Positions 4,948 through 6,077 of a stretch of 6,077 nt of DNA are shown piece after piece; positions within the stretch are counted from its first letter, which is position 1, and each line of letters opens with the position of its first letter. The translations under genes and the position numbers were made by a program. Source of the DNA: Firmicutes bacterium UBA5500 (lineage in GTDB: Bacteria; Bacillota; UBA994; UBA5500); contig DIPA01000027.1 in the NCBI GenBank assembly GCA_002427055.1, positions 20,954 through 27,030 of the forward strand. The letters are read 5' to 3'. The notes beneath the pieces are model-generated. The model worked only from the letters and a program-made list of their open reading frames with translations, was not told where the DNA came from and made no database searches.

Positions 4948-6054
4948 TTAACCTACCAAAGCGAGCAAAACACCGCCGGCAATAATCGAACCAATTTGTC
5001 CGGCTACGTTAGCGCCAATTGCTTGCATGAGAATGAAATTGGTCGGGTCCTCTTTCTGGGCCATTTTTTGCACGATTCTAGCCGACATCGGGAACGCTGA
5101 GATACCGGCAGCCCCAATCATGGGGTTAACCTTGTTCTTAAGGAAGAGGTTAATAAACTTGGCAAATAGTACCCCACCGGCCGTATCGAAAACAAAGGCC
5201 AGCAAACCGATACCTAGAATCATCAAAGTAGTTGGAGCTAGGAATTGTTCCGCTACCATAGTTGAGCCGATAGTAATACCTAGCAAGAGAGTAACCAAGT
5301 TAGCCAGTTCATTCTGTGCTGATTGTGAAAGCCTTTCTAGAACGCCCGACTCGCGAATTAGGTTGCCGAACATGAGAGCCCCTACGAGACCAACGCTCAT
5401 AGGAGAAATAATACCTGCCACTACCGTAACTACAATCGGGAAGAGGATGAGCACTTTCTTCGATACCTTGGCATTGTAATCAGCATCCATGCGAATCATG
5501 CGCTCTTCTTTGGTGGTGAAAAAGCGGATGACAGGTGGTTGAATCATTGGCACCAAAGCCATATAGGAGTAAGCGGCTACTGAAATAGGCCCTAGCAATT
5601 TGGGCGCAAATAGATTGGCCACATAAATCGAAGTAGGCCCGTCAGCAGCACCGATAATGCCAATTGAAGCAGCTTCCTTGAGGCTGAACGCCCCGGTGGA
5701 TGCCGCTAAGAGCATAGCCACAAAGATACCGAATTGAGCGGCTGCACCAAAGAACAGCATTACTGGTTGCTTGAGTAGAGGGCTGAAATCGATCATGGCT
5801 CCGACAGCGATAAAGATCAAAATCGGAAATAGCTCGGTAGCAATACCCGCTTTGTAAAGAATAGTTAAGAAACCGTTTTCGCCGACAGCAGAAGATAAGG
5901 GAATGTTGGTCAAGATGGCACCAAATCCAATCGGCAACAAGAGCATGGGTTCGTATTCTTTCTTGATAGCCAAGTAAATCAGAACAAAACCAATGCCAAT
6001 CATCACTGCTTGCTGCCACGACAGGTTTAAGAATCCTACTAATAATTTCTCCAC
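4948..6054 (-). CDS. Sodium ion-translocating decarboxylase, subunit beta (OadB/MmdB/GcdB family)
   Basis: Integral membrane subunit that decarboxylates carboxybiotin and pumps Na+ outward. The 368 residues match the short form of the family; most of the chain is hydrophobic, with many membrane segments. Key motifs: GAADGPTSIY (135-144) holding D138, equivalent to the Na+/H+-binding Asp203 of Klebsiella OadB; AYSYMALVPMIQPP (161-174) with Y164, 26 residues on, matching Tyr229; GAAGISAFPMSAR (314-326); and GANVAGQIGSIIAGG (347-361). The start is taken as GTG at 6054-6052 because GGGAGGG (complement of 6061-6067) lies 6 nt before it; an upstream in-frame TTG at 6069 overlaps that site and is unlikely. 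Specificity (oxaloacetate, methylmalonyl-CoA, glutaconyl-CoA or malonate) depends on the carboxyltransferase subunit, which is not in this window and could lie upstream on the same strand. Confidence 0.95.
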   Translation of the reverse strand: MEKLLVGFLNLSWQQAVMIGIGFVLIYLAIKKEYEPMLLLPIGFGAILTNIPLSSAVGENGFLTILYKAGIATELFPILIFIAVGAMIDFSPLLKQPVMLFFGAAAQFGIFVAMLLAASTGAFSLKEAASIGIIGAADGPTSIYVANLFAPKLLGPISVAAYSYMALVPMIQPPVIRFFTTKEERMIRMDADYNAKVSKKVLILFPIVVTVVAGIISPMSVGLVGALMFGNLIRESGVLERLSQSAQNELANLVTLLLGITIGSTMVAEQFLAPTTLMILGIGLLAFVFDTAGGVLFAKFINLFLKNKVNPMIGAAGISAFPMSARIVQKMAQKEDPTNFILMQAIGANVAGQIGSIIAGGVLLALVG

Positions 6055-6077
6055 AGTAATCCCTCCCAAAATAAAAA

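Noticed and set aside
5027..5479. 150-residue plus-strand open frame inside the decarboxylase beta gene
   Set aside because: Antisense shadow of a highly recognisable membrane protein; no ribosome binding site or domain.
6055..6069. TTG start at 6069 for the decarboxylase beta subunit
   Set aside because: The extra codons (GGA GGG) are the ribosome binding site itself; the GTG at 6054 is correctly spaced from it.

Overview
The window looks like chromosomal DNA from an anaerobic, Gram-positive-type Firmicute, most likely a member of the Clostridia. The evidence is the iron-sulfur-type two-subunit L-serine dehydratase, a DUF3842 protein, a membrane-embedded decarboxylase sodium-pump pair, strong GGAGG-type ribosome binding sites throughout and a mid-range base composition. 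Genus or species cannot be read from it. There are no insertion sequences, phage genes, CRISPR arrays, tRNAs or rRNAs.

Layout. (1) 1-1031 (+): a uridine-kinase-like P-loop protein with a long N-terminal extension, cut at its 5' end by the window edge. (2) 1015-1425 (-): a DUF3842 protein of unknown function, whose 3' end overlaps the kinase tail to tail by 17 bp. (3) 1426-1606: a 181-bp divergent control region with an extended -10 promoter for the DUF3842 gene, a promoter-like pair for the serine dehydratase operon, and an imperfect palindrome between them. (4) 1607-3152 (+): sdaAB and sdaAA, the beta and alpha subunits of L-serine dehydratase, separated by 10 bp. (5) 3236-3613 (+): mscL, closed by a clear intrinsic terminator at 3643-3671. 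(6) 3672-4732 (+): a leader with two TATAAT boxes, a small palindrome and a four-codon mini-ORF folded in a hairpin, followed by a DagK/YegS/BmrU-type lipid kinase with a GTG start. (7) 4757-4799: a hairpin terminator that appears to work in both directions. (8) 4803-6054 (-): a beta subunit of a sodium-translocating decarboxylase, and downstream of it a 43-residue gamma-like (OadG-type) membrane peptide.

How the genes fit together. SdaAB and SdaAA deaminate serine to pyruvate and ammonia, which suits amino-acid fermentation. The beta and gamma subunits belong to a membrane complex that couples decarboxylation of a biotin-bound carboxyl group to Na+ export. The carboxyltransferase and biotin carrier subunits are not in view, so the substrate is unknown; the operon may continue upstream beyond 6077. 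MscL and the lipid kinase both concern the membrane but are separated by a terminator, so there is no case for joint function.

I see no clearly new multi-gene system. The items most worth a second look are the dagK-type leader (mini-ORF inside a hairpin between two ribosome binding sites), the very short gamma subunit, the palindrome in the divergent region, and the uncharacterised kinase/DUF3842 overlapping pair.
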